A stretch of 64,000 nucleotides of DNA. Origin: Gammaproteobacteria bacterium. Its GTDB lineage: Bacteria; Pseudomonadota; Gammaproteobacteria; Pseudomonadales; Halieaceae. The first letter of the stretch is position 1, and every line of letters starts with the position of its first letter. The translations under genes were made by a program, and so were the position numbers. A model generated the notes under the pieces. It saw nothing but the letters and a program-made list of their open reading frames with translations. It was not told the origin of the DNA and ran no database searches. The stretch lies in the NCBI GenBank assembly GCA_024686215.1, contig JAIBDN010000003.1, positions 1-64,000 of the forward strand, read 5' to 3'. Of the stretch, positions 53,767-63,561 are shown in pieces.

Positions 53767-54237
53767 ATGACTGACAATATGATTCCACCGGGCTATGTAC
53801 AATTGCCCCAGGGGCTGGGTTTTACCGATATGCTCGCACCATGCTATCGCAAGCTGGACGAAGACAAAGTCTACTTCGGTTTTGTGGTTGATAATCAGCA
53901 CAGTAACTCATTGGGCATCTGTCATGGAGGTGCATTGATGACCCTGGCTGATATCTGTGCCGCCTCCGGAGTGAATCTGGCCCGTGGCATTCGCTCCGGT
54001 AGCCCCACGATCAACCTGAGTATGGATTTTATTGCCATTGCGCGCATTGGTGAGTGGCTCGAGGCGCGAGCGGAACAGGTTTCGGTAAAGCGACGCTTTG
54101 GTTTTTGCAATGGTGGCATTTACAACGCGGAAGGTATCGTGGCGCGATTTAACGGTACGTTCTACCTGCCTGATCATCAGGGTATGCGCAAGAACGGCGC
54201 TATTGGTGACGGGGTATTGGCAGAGGTGCAGGACTAG
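53767..54237 (+). CDS. PaaI-family (hotdog) thioesterase
   Basis: A 156-residue hotdog-fold protein. The family signature is GICHGGALMTLADICAA (about residues 49-65), followed by SPTINLSMDFIA. It hydrolyses acyl-CoA or aryl-CoA thioesters. The start is ATG at 53767 with AGGA upstream. It overlaps the LysR gene end by four bases on the opposite strand. Specificity not determinable. Confidence 0.85.
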   Translation: MTDNMIPPGYVQLPQGLGFTDMLAPCYRKLDEDKVYFGFVVDNQHSNSLGICHGGALMTLADICAASGVNLARGIRSGSPTINLSMDFIAIARIGEWLEARAEQVSVKRRFGFCNGGIYNAEGIVARFNGTFYLPDHQGMRKNGAIGDGVLAEVQD

Positions 54238-55124
54238 CCCGTTTCGATGTCAGAGTCCGCTGAGCGCAGCAGCACCTGCATAAATGCATTGGCGGCTCGG
54301 GACAGGCTGCGCTCACGGTGATAAACCCCTCCCAGGGTACGCTCGATACAGGCGTTTTCGACCTCCAGCTTTACCAGGCTGCTATCCTTCATGCTGCGCG
54401 GTAAAATTGTCCAGCCCAGGCCAACCGATGCCATCATGCGTATGGTTTCCAGGTAGTTGGTCGCGAGTGAGACTTGTAGTTGCAGGCCGCGCTCATCGAA
54501 CAGGCGCTTGACGATTTGACCGGTGTAGGTGTTTAACCCGGGCAGGATCGCAGGATGTTCACTGAGGTCCTGTAACTCCAGTGTTTCTTTGCTGCTCAGT
54601 GCGTGATCTGCCTGCACCATAAAGTCCAGTGGGTCACGCCAGATAGGTCGCGTGATCATATTGCCTTGATCTCCGGGTGCCAGCGTCACCACAGCCAGTT
54701 CTGCCTTGCCCTGGGTAATGAGGTCATAGGCTTGCTCCGAGTCCATGAAATCGATATCGATATGTACGGCAGGGAACGCTTCGCTGAAATAGCTCAGTAA
54801 TGGTGGCAGGCGATGCAGGCCAATGTGGTGGCTGGTCGCCAGACGCAGGGCACCACTTACCTCGCCATCCAGATCGTGCACTGACTGTACTGCCAGCCTC
54901 AACTCCTGCTGTATACGTTTGGCATGGGGGAGCAGGGCCTTGCCAGCTTCCGTCAGGCCAATATTGCGGCCAATGCGGTCAAACAGCTTGCCGTCGAGTT
55001 GCTCTTCCAGCTGTGCCACGCGCTTGCTTACCGCTGGCTGGGTTAAGTGCAGCTGTTCTGCCGCCAGGGAGAAAGACCCGGTTTCGGCAACCAGCAAAAA
55101 AGCCTGGAGGTTTTGAGTGTCCAC
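54234..55124 (-). CDS. LysR-family regulator divergent from leuC
   Basis: A 296-residue LysR-type regulator. The N-terminal winged HTH is textbook: FLLVAETGSFSLAAEQLHLT and QPAVSKRVAQLEEQL. The effector domain is unremarkable. It starts with GTG and is divergent from leuCDB with a 118-base gap containing a perfect LysR-type box at 55130-55144. A LysR gene beside leuC is known in Pseudomonas-type genomes. It probably controls itself and perhaps the leu operon; the ligand is unknown. Confidence 0.88.
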   Translation of the reverse strand: MDTQNLQAFLLVAETGSFSLAAEQLHLTQPAVSKRVAQLEEQLDGKLFDRIGRNIGLTEAGKALLPHAKRIQQELRLAVQSVHDLDGEVSGALRLATSHHIGLHRLPPLLSYFSEAFPAVHIDIDFMDSEQAYDLITQGKAELAVVTLAPGDQGNMITRPIWRDPLDFMVQADHALSSKETLELQDLSEHPAILPGLNTYTGQIVKRLFDERGLQLQVSLATNYLETIRMMASVGLGWTILPRSMKDSSLVKLEVENACIERTLGGVYHRERSLSRAANAFMQVLLRSADSDIETG

Positions 55125-55129
55125 TACGT

Positions 55130-55144
55130 ATTCCTATTGGGAAT
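55130..55144. promoter_or_regulatory. LysR-type box (T-N11-A) between lysR gene and leuC
   Basis: Reads ATTCC-TATTG-GGAAT, a perfect interrupted palindrome with T-N11-A core. It ends six bases before the GTG of the LysR gene and includes the GGAA that would serve as its ribosome binding site. This fits autorepression by the LysR protein with possible control of leuCDB on the other side. Confidence 0.6.
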
Positions 55145-55242
55145 CCATTAGATAAAAATAATAAATTTGAGTAATCATTAAATCAAGCCCATAATTCACG
55201 TCCTGGAATAATGAACCTTTCTACAGACGACAGAGGTGTCCC

Positions 55243-56661
55243 ATGAGCGGCAAGACGCTTTACGATAAATTGTGGCAAAGCCACCTGGTGGAGCAACGTG
55301 AGGACGGTAGTGCCTTGATCTACATCGACCGTCAATTGATTCACGAGGTGACCTCACCCCAGGCATTTGACGGCCTGCGTTTGGCCGGTCGCCAGCCGTG
55401 GCGCCTGGATGCCAACCTGGCCGTGCCCGATCACAATGTGCCCACCGAGGCCCGGGAGCGCAGTGGCGGTGTTGCGGGCATTGTCGACCCGGTATCCCGA
55501 TTACAGGTACAAACACTGGATGATAACTGCCGCGACTTCGATATCGTGGAAATTGATATCAATGATGTACGCCAGGGTATTGTGCACGTAGTAGGGCCTG
55601 AGCAGGGCGCGACACTGCCGGGCATGACTGTGGTCTGTGGTGACTCCCACACCTCCACCCACGGTGCACTGGGTGCGCTGGCCCACGGTATCGGCACCTC
55701 GGAAGTTGAGCACGCGCTGGCTACACAGTGCCTGGTGCAAAGCAAAATGAAAAACCTGTTGGTGCGCGTGGACGGGCAACTGGGCCCCGGCGTATCCGCC
55801 AAGGATGTGGCGCTGGCGGTCATCGGTGAGATTGGTACTGCCGGCGGTACCGGCTATGCCATAGAGTTTGGTGGTGAAGTAGTACGCGCGATGAGCATGG
55901 AAGGGCGCATGACCATGTGTAATATGTCCATCGAGGCGGGTGCGCGAATGGGCATGGTCGCCGTCGATGACATCACCCTGGAATATGTTAATGGCCGGCC
56001 CTATGCGCCCACCGGCGATCTGTGGGAGCAGGCCGTGGATGCCTGGAAAGATTTGCACAGTGATGCCGATGCGGTGTTTGACCGGGTGGTGGAGCTGCGC
56101 GGAGAAGATATCAAACCGCAGGTCACCTGGGGAACTTCGCCGGAAATGGTGTTGCCGGTGGATGGGATATTGCCTGATCCTGCCGCAATGGATAATGACA
56201 CGCGTCGCACAGCGACTGAGCGTGCGCTGGAATATATGGGACTCAGCGCGGGTATGGCTATCACCGATATCAAGCCGGATCGCGTGTTTATTGGTTCTTG
56301 TACCAATTCGCGTATTGAAGATTTACGCGCCGCAGCCGCCGTGGTTAAAGGCAAGACAATTGCCAGTAGCATCAAGCAGGCACTGGTTGTACCAGGCTCT
56401 GGTGAGGTAAAGAAGCAGGCGGAAGCAGAGGGTCTTGATAAAGTGTTTCTGGATGCAGGTATGGAGTGGCGAGAGCCCGGTTGTTCCATGTGCCTGGCGA
56501 TGAACGCGGATAAGCTGGGGGCGGGCGAGCACTGTGCCTCCACATCCAATCGAAATTTCGAGGGACGCCAGGGCTTTGGTGGGCGTACCCATTTGGTGAG
56601 TCCCGCGATGGCTGCGGCAGCGGCAGTAGCCGGGCATTTCATCGACGTGCGTGACTTGTAG
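55243..56661 (+). CDS. leuC: 3-isopropylmalate dehydratase large subunit
   Basis: A 472-residue aconitase-family enzyme interconverting 2- and 3-isopropylmalate in leucine synthesis. [4Fe-4S] ligands lie in [13 protein letters not shown] and [13 protein letters not shown]. The active-site region [19 protein letters not shown] is intact. It is the first gene of leuC-leuD-leuB; leuD starts ten bases after its stop. It starts with ATG (AGAGGTGTCCC upstream). Confidence 0.95.
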   Translation: MSGKTLYDKLWQSHLVEQREDGSALIYIDRQLIHEVTSPQAFDGLRLAGRQPWRLDANLAVPDHNVPTEARERSGGVAGIVDPVSRLQVQTLDDNCRDFDIVEIDINDVRQGIVHVVGPEQGATLPGMTVVCGDSHTSTHGALGALAHGIGTSEVEHALATQCLVQSKMKNLLVRVDGQLGPGVSAKDVALAVIGEIGTAGGTGYAIEFGGEVVRAMSMEGRMTMCNMSIEAGARMGMVAVDDITLEYVNGRPYAPTGDLWEQAVDAWKDLHSDADAVFDRVVELRGEDIKPQVTWGTSPEMVLPVDGILPDPAAMDNDTRRTATERALEYMGLSAGMAITDIKPDRVFIGSCTNSRIEDLRAAAAVVKGKTIASSIKQALVVPGSGEVKKQAEAEGLDKVFLDAGMEWREPGCSMCLAMNADKLGAGEHCASTSNRNFEGRQGFGGRTHLVSPAMAAAAAVAGHFIDVRDL

Positions 56662-56671
56662 GAGGCAGGCA

Positions 56672-57319
56672 ATGAAAAGTTTTACTGTATTACAGGGTGT
56701 AGCAGCGCCGATGGACAGGGCCAACGTTGATACTGACCTGATTATCCCCAAGCAGTTCCTGAAGTCGGTCAAGCGCAGCGGCTTCGGTCCTAACCTGTTT
56801 GATGAATTGCGCTACACGGATGAAGGCCAGCCTGGCCAGGATTGCAGCACGCGCACCCTGAAGGCTGATTTTCCGCTGAATCAGGCGCGTTACCAGGGGG
56901 CCTCTATATTGCTGGCCAGGGAAAACTTTGGTTGCGGCTCCAGTCGCGAGCACGCGCCATGGGCACTGGAAGATTATGGTTTTCGCTGCATTATTGCGCC
57001 CAGCTATGCCGATATTTTCTACAATAACTGCTTCAAGAACGGTGTGCTGCCGGTGGTACTTGAGGCGTCAGTAGTAGAGGGGCTGTTTGCAGAAATGTAT
57101 GCCACCCCGGGGTACCAACTGAGCGTGGACCTCGACAGTCAATTGGTAACCACGCCTGCAGGTGCGCAGCACGCTTTTGATGTGGATGCCTTTCGCAAAC
57201 ATTGCCTGCTTAACGGCCTGGACGATATCGGTCTGACGCTGGAAAGCAGTGCGGCCATTCGCGACTATGAAAGCAAGTGGCGACAGCAGTCACCATGGCT
57301 GTTCGACGTCATCAAATAG
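56672..57319 (+). CDS. leuD: 3-isopropylmalate dehydratase small subunit
   Basis: A 215-residue swivel-domain partner of LeuC. Motifs [17 protein letters not shown] and [15 protein letters not shown] are diagnostic. TAGGAGG precedes the ATG at 56672; a longer frame starts within leuC. leuB follows after 18 bases. Confidence 0.95.
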   Translation: MKSFTVLQGVAAPMDRANVDTDLIIPKQFLKSVKRSGFGPNLFDELRYTDEGQPGQDCSTRTLKADFPLNQARYQGASILLARENFGCGSSREHAPWALEDYGFRCIIAPSYADIFYNNCFKNGVLPVVLEASVVEGLFAEMYATPGYQLSVDLDSQLVTTPAGAQHAFDVDAFRKHCLLNGLDDIGLTLESSAAIRDYESKWRQQSPWLFDVIK

Positions 57320-57337
57320 ACTCTGGAGACAGCTATC

Positions 57338-58417
57338 GTGGCAAAGCATATTCTGATACTACCGGGCGATTACATCGGCCCTGAAATAATGGCCGAAGCG
57401 GTTAAAGTGCTGGAAAAGGTCAATGTCGGCTTCAAGCTTGACCTGGAGTTGGAGTACGGACTGCTGGGCGGTGCCGCTCTGGACGTGCACGGTGTGCCGC
57501 TTCCAGATGAAACCCTGGCCCGTGCGCGCGAGGTAGACGCCATATTGCTGGGCGCTGTAGGTGGCCCCAAATGGGATCATGTGGAACGTCATCTGCGCCC
57601 GGAAAAGGGCCTGTTGGGTATTCGTTCGGAACTGCAGTTGTTTGGTAACCTGCGCCCCGCGATTCTTTACCCGCAGCTCGCAGACGCTTCAAGTCTGAAG
57701 CCGGAGATCGTCGCCGGCCTGGATATATTGATTGTGCGTGAGCTTACCGGAGGCATCTATTTTGGTGAGCCGCGGGGGATTCGCACCTTGGAAAATGGTG
57801 AGCGTGAGGGCTTCAATACCTACGTTTACAAGGAGTCTGAGATCCGGCGTATCGCCCACCTGGCGTTTACCCTGGCGCGTAAGCGCGATGGTCGCCTGTG
57901 CTCTGTAGATAAAGCCAATGTGCTGGAAGCCACCATTCTGTGGCGCGAAGTGGTGGAAGAAGTTGCGCAGGATTATCCGGATGTTGAGCTAAGCCATATC
58001 TATGTGGATAACGCCGCCATGCAATTGGTGATGCAGCCCAAGCAGTTCGATGTGATGGTTACCGGGAATATGTTCGGAGATATTTTATCCGATGCCGCGG
58101 CGATGCTTACCGGCTCTATTGGCATGCTGCCTTCGGCGTCGCTTGACCAGGCCGGACGCGGTATGTACGAGCCCTGTCATGGCAGTGCGCCGGACATTGC
58201 AGGGCAGGGCAAGGCTAACCCGCTGGCGACCATTCTGTCGGTGGCCATGATGCTGCGCTATACGTTGGCCAACCCTGAGGCTGCAGATTGCGTGGAGCAG
58301 GCAGTGAGCGCGGTTCTGGACCAGGGTCTGCGCACCCCGGATATTCACTCCGAGGGTACGCAATTGGCATCGACCATCGAAATGGGTGAGGCGGTGGTAG
58401 CTGCTCTGCAGTGTTGA
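57338..58417 (+). CDS. leuB: 3-isopropylmalate dehydrogenase
   Basis: A 359-residue NAD-linked oxidative decarboxylase completing the leucine-specific steps. [12 protein letters not shown] opens the protein (GDGIG of the family reads GDYIG); the Mg/substrate region is [14 protein letters not shown] and the nucleotide-binding end is [18 protein letters not shown]. It starts with GTG, GGAGACAG upstream. asd follows after 34 bases. Confidence 0.95.
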   Translation: MAKHILILPGDYIGPEIMAEAVKVLEKVNVGFKLDLELEYGLLGGAALDVHGVPLPDETLARAREVDAILLGAVGGPKWDHVERHLRPEKGLLGIRSELQLFGNLRPAILYPQLADASSLKPEIVAGLDILIVRELTGGIYFGEPRGIRTLENGEREGFNTYVYKESEIRRIAHLAFTLARKRDGRLCSVDKANVLEATILWREVVEEVAQDYPDVELSHIYVDNAAMQLVMQPKQFDVMVTGNMFGDILSDAAAMLTGSIGMLPSASLDQAGRGMYEPCHGSAPDIAGQGKANPLATILSVAMMLRYTLANPEAADCVEQAVSAVLDQGLRTPDIHSEGTQLASTIEMGEAVVAALQC

Positions 58418-58451
58418 CAGCATTTAAAGCACAGTTAAAAGGAAGAAATGT

Positions 58452-59477
58452 ATGAGTGATTTATATGATGTCGCCGTTGTTGGCGCCACTGGAGCGGTCG
58501 GTGAGGCCATGATATCCATCCTTGAGGAGAGAGATTTCCCAGTTCGCAACCTCTACCCCCTGGCCAGCAGTCGGTCTGCCGGCAAAACCATCATGTTCAA
58601 GGGCAATACGGTAAAGGTGACCGACCTGGCTGAATTCGATTTCGCCAAGGCGCAGATCGGACTGTTCTCTGCCGGAGGTGATATTTCCGCCGAGTTCGCC
58701 CCCAAGGCTGCAGCCGCTGGCTGTGTGGTAGTGGATAATACTTCCCACTTCCGCCAGGACGAAGATGTGCCACTGATTGTGCCGGAGGTGAATATCGAGG
58801 CGTTGGCCGGCTATACCCGGCGCAATATCATTGCCAACCCGAACTGTTCCACCATACAAATGCTGGTCGCGCTAAAGCCTATCTACGATGCCGTGGGGAT
58901 TGAGCGAATCAACGTCGCCACCTATCAGGCCGTATCTGGCACAGGAAAGGAAGCAGTAGAGGAGCTCGCAGGGCAGACTGCGCGACTGCTCAACGGTCAG
59001 GAAGCGGAATGTAAGGTCTACCCGAAGCAAATCGCCTTTAATGCGATACCGCACATCGATAGCTTTCAAGACAATGGTTACACCCGTGAAGAGATGAAAA
59101 TGGTGTGGGAGACCCGCAGAATTTTCGCCGATGAGGGAATTCAGGTGAATCCTACCTGTGTCCGTGTGCCGGTGTTTTTTGGTCATTCTGAAGCGGTGCA
59201 TATTGAGACAGTGGATAAGATCAGCGCCGAGGAGGCCCGTACTATATTGCAGAATTCTCCCGGTATTACCGTCATTGACGAACAGGCAGATGGCGGCTAT
59301 CCCACCGCGGTGAGCGACTCTGCGGGGACTGATCCGGTGTTTGTGGGCAGGATTCGTGAGGATATCTCCCACCCCAGGGGGCTCAATCTATGGATTGTCT
59401 CTGATAATGTGCGCAAAGGGGCCGCACTAAATAGTGTGCAAATTGCCGAGAGCTTGATATCTACCTACCTTGATTAA
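58452..59477 (+). CDS. asd: Aspartate-semialdehyde dehydrogenase
   Basis: A 341-residue NADPH-dependent enzyme reducing beta-aspartyl phosphate to aspartate semialdehyde, the branch to lysine, methionine, threonine and diaminopimelate. The nucleotide loop GATGAVGEAMISIL and the catalytic cysteine in NPNCSTIQMLVAL are clear. The asd-fimV-truA order is the Pseudomonas-type arrangement. AAGGAAG precedes the ATG. Confidence 0.94.
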   Translation: MSDLYDVAVVGATGAVGEAMISILEERDFPVRNLYPLASSRSAGKTIMFKGNTVKVTDLAEFDFAKAQIGLFSAGGDISAEFAPKAAAAGCVVVDNTSHFRQDEDVPLIVPEVNIEALAGYTRRNIIANPNCSTIQMLVALKPIYDAVGIERINVATYQAVSGTGKEAVEELAGQTARLLNGQEAECKVYPKQIAFNAIPHIDSFQDNGYTREEMKMVWETRRIFADEGIQVNPTCVRVPVFFGHSEAVHIETVDKISAEEARTILQNSPGITVIDEQADGGYPTAVSDSAGTDPVFVGRIREDISHPRGLNLWIVSDNVRKGAALNSVQIAESLISTYLD

Positions 59478-59679
59478 TGTGCTTGGATCACAGATACTTG
59501 GGTGCAAATTCGGGTTGTTGCAAGTGCATGGAGGCACTTCGGGCGCTACTTTTAGTAGTTAGTGCAAGTGTCTGTAGGGGCAGAGTTTTTCAGGCGCTGT
59601 ACTGGTAACAGCCGAATTGGTGGTCGGGTCCAGGGGAGACCGACTTAATTTAGTTAAAAAAATTATAAAGGCGTCGGGT

Positions 59680-62004
59680 ATGGGTCGGAAGATTGCAGCT
59701 ATTGCGTTTTCACTGGGGTGCTTACATGCTGGATCGGTGATGGCCCTTGGGCTGGGTGAACTCACCCTTGAGTCGTTTCTCAATGAACCACTTAAAGCCA
59801 GGGTAGATCTGCTCAATACGGGCAGCCTGCATGGGGACGAAATCAAGATTCGCCTGGCAACCAAAGAAGATTTTGAAAAATTGGGCCTCGATAGAGCCTA
59901 CTTTCTCACTGGTATCAAGTTTGACGTCGAGATTGACGCCAATGGCGGCCCGCGGATAGTGGTGTCGTCCGATGACCCGGTACTGGAACCTTATCTCGAT
60001 TTTATCGTAGAAGCTCGTTGGCCTACCGGGCGGTTGTTGCGTGAATACACGGTATTGGTCGACCCGCCGGTGTTTGACCGGGTGAACCCTGTTGTATCCG
60101 CCACTGCCAGAGTGGAGGAGGTAGAGGGAATAGTCGCCCCGGTAAAAAAAACTGAGCAGGGTGCAGCCAGCGAAAAAAGCGGCACCCATGTCGCAGTAAA
60201 AAAGTCTGACCTGGCCCCGGGTGCGATGCCGCAGCGCGACTTCAGCGCTGAAACGGCGGGTTCACCAGGCCCCGGCCAGCGTTATATGATCCATCGAGAC
60301 GATACCCTGTGGGAAATTGCGCGGCAGGCGCGCCCGGAAGGTGCATCTGTGCACCAGACCATGCTGGACATCCAGCGGATGAACCCGAAAGCGTTTATCG
60401 ACGGTAATATCAATCGCATAAAAGCCGGCTATATCGTCTACCTACCCGCTGCAGCAGATATCAGCTCCGCCGATCTCGAAGCAGCCTTGGCCCAGGTGCG
60501 TCAGCAGAATGAAGACTGGCGTGCAGGTAAGGCTTCCGAACCGGTGGCCAGCGCTGGCCCGTCCCTGAGGATTTCTGCGAATGAGCCCGAAGAACTTGCG
60601 GATACAGCAAGCGCCGGGGAACGCGAGTCGGCGGCAAGTAGTGCTGCCATGGAAGAAATGGACAAGGTGCAGCTTGAAGAGGCTGAGGCCGGGGGTAACC
60701 TCGCTGCCATGGAACAACAGGTAGAGACCCTCAATCGCATTGTGAACCTTAAGGACGAGCAAATCGCTGCTTTGCAAGCTGCGTTGGCGGAGTCCCAGGG
60801 CCTTGCAGCGGATACTACAGAAGCGGAATTGGCGGAAGAAATGGTCGCGGAAGAAGCGGCTACCGATACCGGCGTGATCTCTGCTGAGGAAAGCGTCGCT
60901 GAGGAGATGGCCGAGGAAGTAGCCGCAGTCGAGGAAGCCGTTGAACCAGAAGTAGAAGTCGAAGTCGAAGAAGAGACTCAGCCAGTGGTCGCGCCCGTGG
61001 CCGCCAAGCCGGTGGCAGCAGCTGAACCGGCCGCGGGAAAAAGTGGCGGCATGATGAGCAACATCCTTTACATACTGGGTGCTGCAGTACTGGCAATACT
61101 CGCCTTTGTGTTCATGCGTCGTCGCGGTGACGATGATGATACACAGCAGGTTGCAGCGACCGCCGTGACAACGCCTGCAGATGTTTTCGCCGATGTTGAA
61201 TTGAAAGAGCAGCCACTTGAAGTCGAGGCGCTTGTGGATCCAGCGCCCGAGCCGGAGCCGGAGCCGATACCCAGCGAGGCGGTTGAAGCTGCTGAAGGGC
61301 TTGCGCGTGACAATCGTGGCTACGGTGAGCGCAAGCACGACGAATACGCAACAGATGATGAAACAGGTGATGCGCTTGCTGAGGCGGATATTTACATTGC
61401 CTATGGGCGCTACCCTCAAGCCATCGATCTGCTCAATAACGCAATTACCAACGAGCCCGGCAATGCTGGCTATCATTTGAAGTTGCTGGAGTTGTACGCT
61501 GAAACAGGTGACAGCGATGCTGTGCAGCGAGAGTTGGGCGAACTGCAAAACATTGGTGACGCGGATAGCGTGGCCAGAGCAGAGCTGGTTGTATCACAGC
61601 TGGGACAAGGCGCAGAAGTCGACGAAGGTCGGCGTTTCATTGACCCGGTGCCGACCGCTGAAGAAGCAGCACCACTGGATTTACTGGCAGAGACTGACGC
61701 TCCGCTGGAGGCTGACTTTACTGGTCTGGAAATAGAAGAGATAAGAGATTCCAGTGCTGACTCTTCGCCTGAAGACCTGGATCTTTCCGCTGATTTTTCC
61801 GCCAGTGAGCTGACGCAAGGTGAAGACGAAGATCTGGTAATCGCTGCAGACAGCAACGCTTTATCCACCAAACTGGATCTTGCGCGTGCCTACCTGGACA
61901 TGGGTGATGATGATGGAGCCCGGCAGATCCTGGAAGAAGTCGTCGCCGAGGGTACTGATGAACTCAAAGCCGAGGCCAGCGCTCTACTAGATCGTATTGG
62001 CTGA
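59680..62004 (+). CDS. fimV: FimV-family protein (LysM, TM, TPR)
   Basis: A 774-residue envelope protein. A signal peptide (about 1-21) precedes the FimV N-terminal domain (LGELTLESFLNEPLKARVDL), a LysM segment about residues 205-262 (RYMIHRDDTLWEIA, ending AGYIVYLP), a long acidic Glu/Ala-rich region with coiled coil, a membrane helix (ILYILGAAVLAILAFVFMRRR) and a C-terminal TPR-like end (LARAYLDMGDDDGARQILEE). FimV organises polar type IV pilus and secretion systems. The start at 59680 gives the signal peptide; a longer frame is possible. It overlaps truA by eight bases. Confidence 0.9.
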   Translation: MGRKIAAIAFSLGCLHAGSVMALGLGELTLESFLNEPLKARVDLLNTGSLHGDEIKIRLATKEDFEKLGLDRAYFLTGIKFDVEIDANGGPRIVVSSDDPVLEPYLDFIVEARWPTGRLLREYTVLVDPPVFDRVNPVVSATARVEEVEGIVAPVKKTEQGAASEKSGTHVAVKKSDLAPGAMPQRDFSAETAGSPGPGQRYMIHRDDTLWEIARQARPEGASVHQTMLDIQRMNPKAFIDGNINRIKAGYIVYLPAAADISSADLEAALAQVRQQNEDWRAGKASEPVASAGPSLRISANEPEELADTASAGERESAASSAAMEEMDKVQLEEAEAGGNLAAMEQQVETLNRIVNLKDEQIAALQAALAESQGLAADTTEAELAEEMVAEEAATDTGVISAEESVAEEMAEEVAAVEEAVEPEVEVEVEEETQPVVAPVAAKPVAAAEPAAGKSGGMMSNILYILGAAVLAILAFVFMRRRGDDDDTQQVAATAVTTPADVFADVELKEQPLEVEALVDPAPEPEPEPIPSEAVEAAEGLARDNRGYGERKHDEYATDDETGDALAEADIYIAYGRYPQAIDLLNNAITNEPGNAGYHLKLLELYAETGDSDAVQRELGELQNIGDADSVARAELVVSQLGQGAEVDEGRRFIDPVPTAEEAAPLDLLAETDAPLEADFTGLEIEEIRDSSADSSPEDLDLSADFSASELTQGEDEDLVIAADSNALSTKLDLARAYLDMGDDDGARQILEEVVAEGTDELKAEASALLDRIG

Positions 62005-62839
62005 GCACTATCCATTTTCGGCCGACCCGCTGCCTGCGGGCGGCCGCATTGCCTGCAGAGTCGAATACGACGGTAGCCGCTACAGTGGCTGGCAGGCACA
62101 GTCACACCATGATGTACACACCGTACAAACAACACTGGAAACCGCACTTGGCGTGGTTGCAGCCACGCCGCTGAGGGTGCACTGCGCCGGCCGCACCGAT
62201 AGCGGGGTGCACGGGTTTAGCCAGATAGTGCACTTTGATGCGCCGGTGGTACGCAGTGCCAAAGCCTGGGTACTGGGTGGCAACGGTAACCTGCCTTTTG
62301 ATGTGCGCCTGCATTGGGCGGTACCGGTGGTAGACGAGTTTCACGCACGCTTTTCAGCACTTTCGCGACGTTATCGCTATGTCATTGCCAACACAGCGGT
62401 GCGTCCGGCACTGCTGGGACGCCAGCTGACCTGGCAAAAACAGCCCCTGGATGCGAGCATAATGCACCGCGAGGCCCAACACCTGCTGGGCGAACTTGAT
62501 TTCAGTGCGTTCAGGGCCGCCGCTTGCCAGTCCAGCTCGCCGCTGCGCAACGTGCATTCGGTAAGCGTTGTGCGCAGGGGCGAGCTGATTGTTATCGATA
62601 TCAAGGCCAATGCCTTTCTGCATCACATGGTGCGTAATATTGCGGGCTCATTGATGGCTGTAGGCAGTGCGCGCAAGCCGCCAGGGTGGATCAGGGAGCT
62701 GCTTGTCCTGGGTGACAGGACGGCGGCTGCCGACACCGCTGCTGCTGATGGTCTGTATCTGGTTGATGTGGAGTATCCGGCTCACTTTGCGCTGCCAGTC
62801 ACTCCCTATGGGCCGTTGCTGCTCGCCCCTGGGCAGTAG
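61997..62839 (+). CDS. truA: tRNA pseudouridine synthase TruA
   Basis: A 280-residue enzyme making pseudouridine at tRNA positions 38-40. The catalytic aspartate is in CAGRTDSGVHGF, and VEYDGSRYSGWQ and RRYRYVIAN are family motifs. The start is TTG overlapping the fimV stop by eight bases; no ATG lies near the normal family start. trpF follows after 79 bases. Confidence 0.94.
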   Translation: MAEHYPFSADPLPAGGRIACRVEYDGSRYSGWQAQSHHDVHTVQTTLETALGVVAATPLRVHCAGRTDSGVHGFSQIVHFDAPVVRSAKAWVLGGNGNLPFDVRLHWAVPVVDEFHARFSALSRRYRYVIANTAVRPALLGRQLTWQKQPLDASIMHREAQHLLGELDFSAFRAAACQSSSPLRNVHSVSVVRRGELIVIDIKANAFLHHMVRNIAGSLMAVGSARKPPGWIRELLVLGDRTAAADTAAADGLYLVDVEYPAHFALPVTPYGPLLLAPGQ

Positions 62840-62918
62840 ATGCTGACTTAGTTGTAAAGACAGCGAGGCCTGTGGTCTGCTATCATACCGGCCTGTTTTT
62901 TAGCGGTATTTTCACCCA

Positions 62919-63557
62919 GTGACCCATACACGGATCAAAATTTGCGGCATTACCAGCGCCGAGCATGCGCTAGTTGCCGCTGCCTGTGGGGCCGATGCCA
63001 TTGGCCTGGTGTTCTACGCGAAAAGCCCCCGCTGTGTGAGTGCACAGCAGGCGGCAGAGATAGTGGCTGCGCTGCCACCCTTTATTTCAGTGGTAGGCCT
63101 GTTTGTTAATGAACTGCCCACTGAGATCGAGCGTATATTATCGACAGTAGCGATTGATGTTCTCCAGTTTCACGGGGATGAATCAGTTAGCTTCTGTAAG
63201 CAGTTCGCGCGACCCTGGATCAAGGCTTTGCGTGTCAAGCACGATACCGATATTAGCGCAGCATGTCGCGAATTCGAGGGCAGCCGTGGAATATTGTTGG
63301 ATGCCTGGATGGAGGGTGTGCCCGGTGGCACTGGTAAAACCTTCGACTGGCAACTGGCCGCGGATACGCTGCCTGCGCCAATAGTCCTGGCTGGTGGCTT
63401 GAACGAGAACAATGTCGCGGCAGCTATTGCCGCGGTGTGCCCCGCGGCAGTGGACGTCAGCGGTGGGGTTGAATCTGAGCCTGGTATTAAGGACGCGAAC
63501 AAAATCAAGCGCTTTATTGCGGCCGTAAGGGCCGCTGAGCAACACGTGGATGGATGA
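62919..63557 (+). CDS. trpF: Phosphoribosylanthranilate isomerase
   Basis: A 212-residue TIM-barrel enzyme of tryptophan synthesis. The N-terminal [19 protein letters not shown], the VGLFVNE segment, LQFHGDE and the phosphate-binding end [16 protein letters not shown] are diagnostic. It starts with GTG. The trpB start lies four bases past its stop or, by an alternative start at 63550, overlaps it. Confidence 0.95.
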   Translation: MTHTRIKICGITSAEHALVAAACGADAIGLVFYAKSPRCVSAQQAAEIVAALPPFISVVGLFVNELPTEIERILSTVAIDVLQFHGDESVSFCKQFARPWIKALRVKHDTDISAACREFEGSRGILLDAWMEGVPGGTGKTFDWQLAADTLPAPIVLAGGLNENNVAAAIAAVCPAAVDVSGGVESEPGIKDANKIKRFIAAVRAAEQHVDG

Positions 63558-63561
63558 AGAA

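Noticed and set aside
59522-59539. AAGTGC/GCACTT hairpin between asd and fimV
   Set aside because: Short stem, no T tract, no sign of attenuation.
60442-61548. 368-codon minus-strand frame inside fimV
   Set aside because: Antisense shadow of the Glu/Ala-rich fimV region; its composition (Cys, Phe and His-rich) is not protein-like and no start signal is present.
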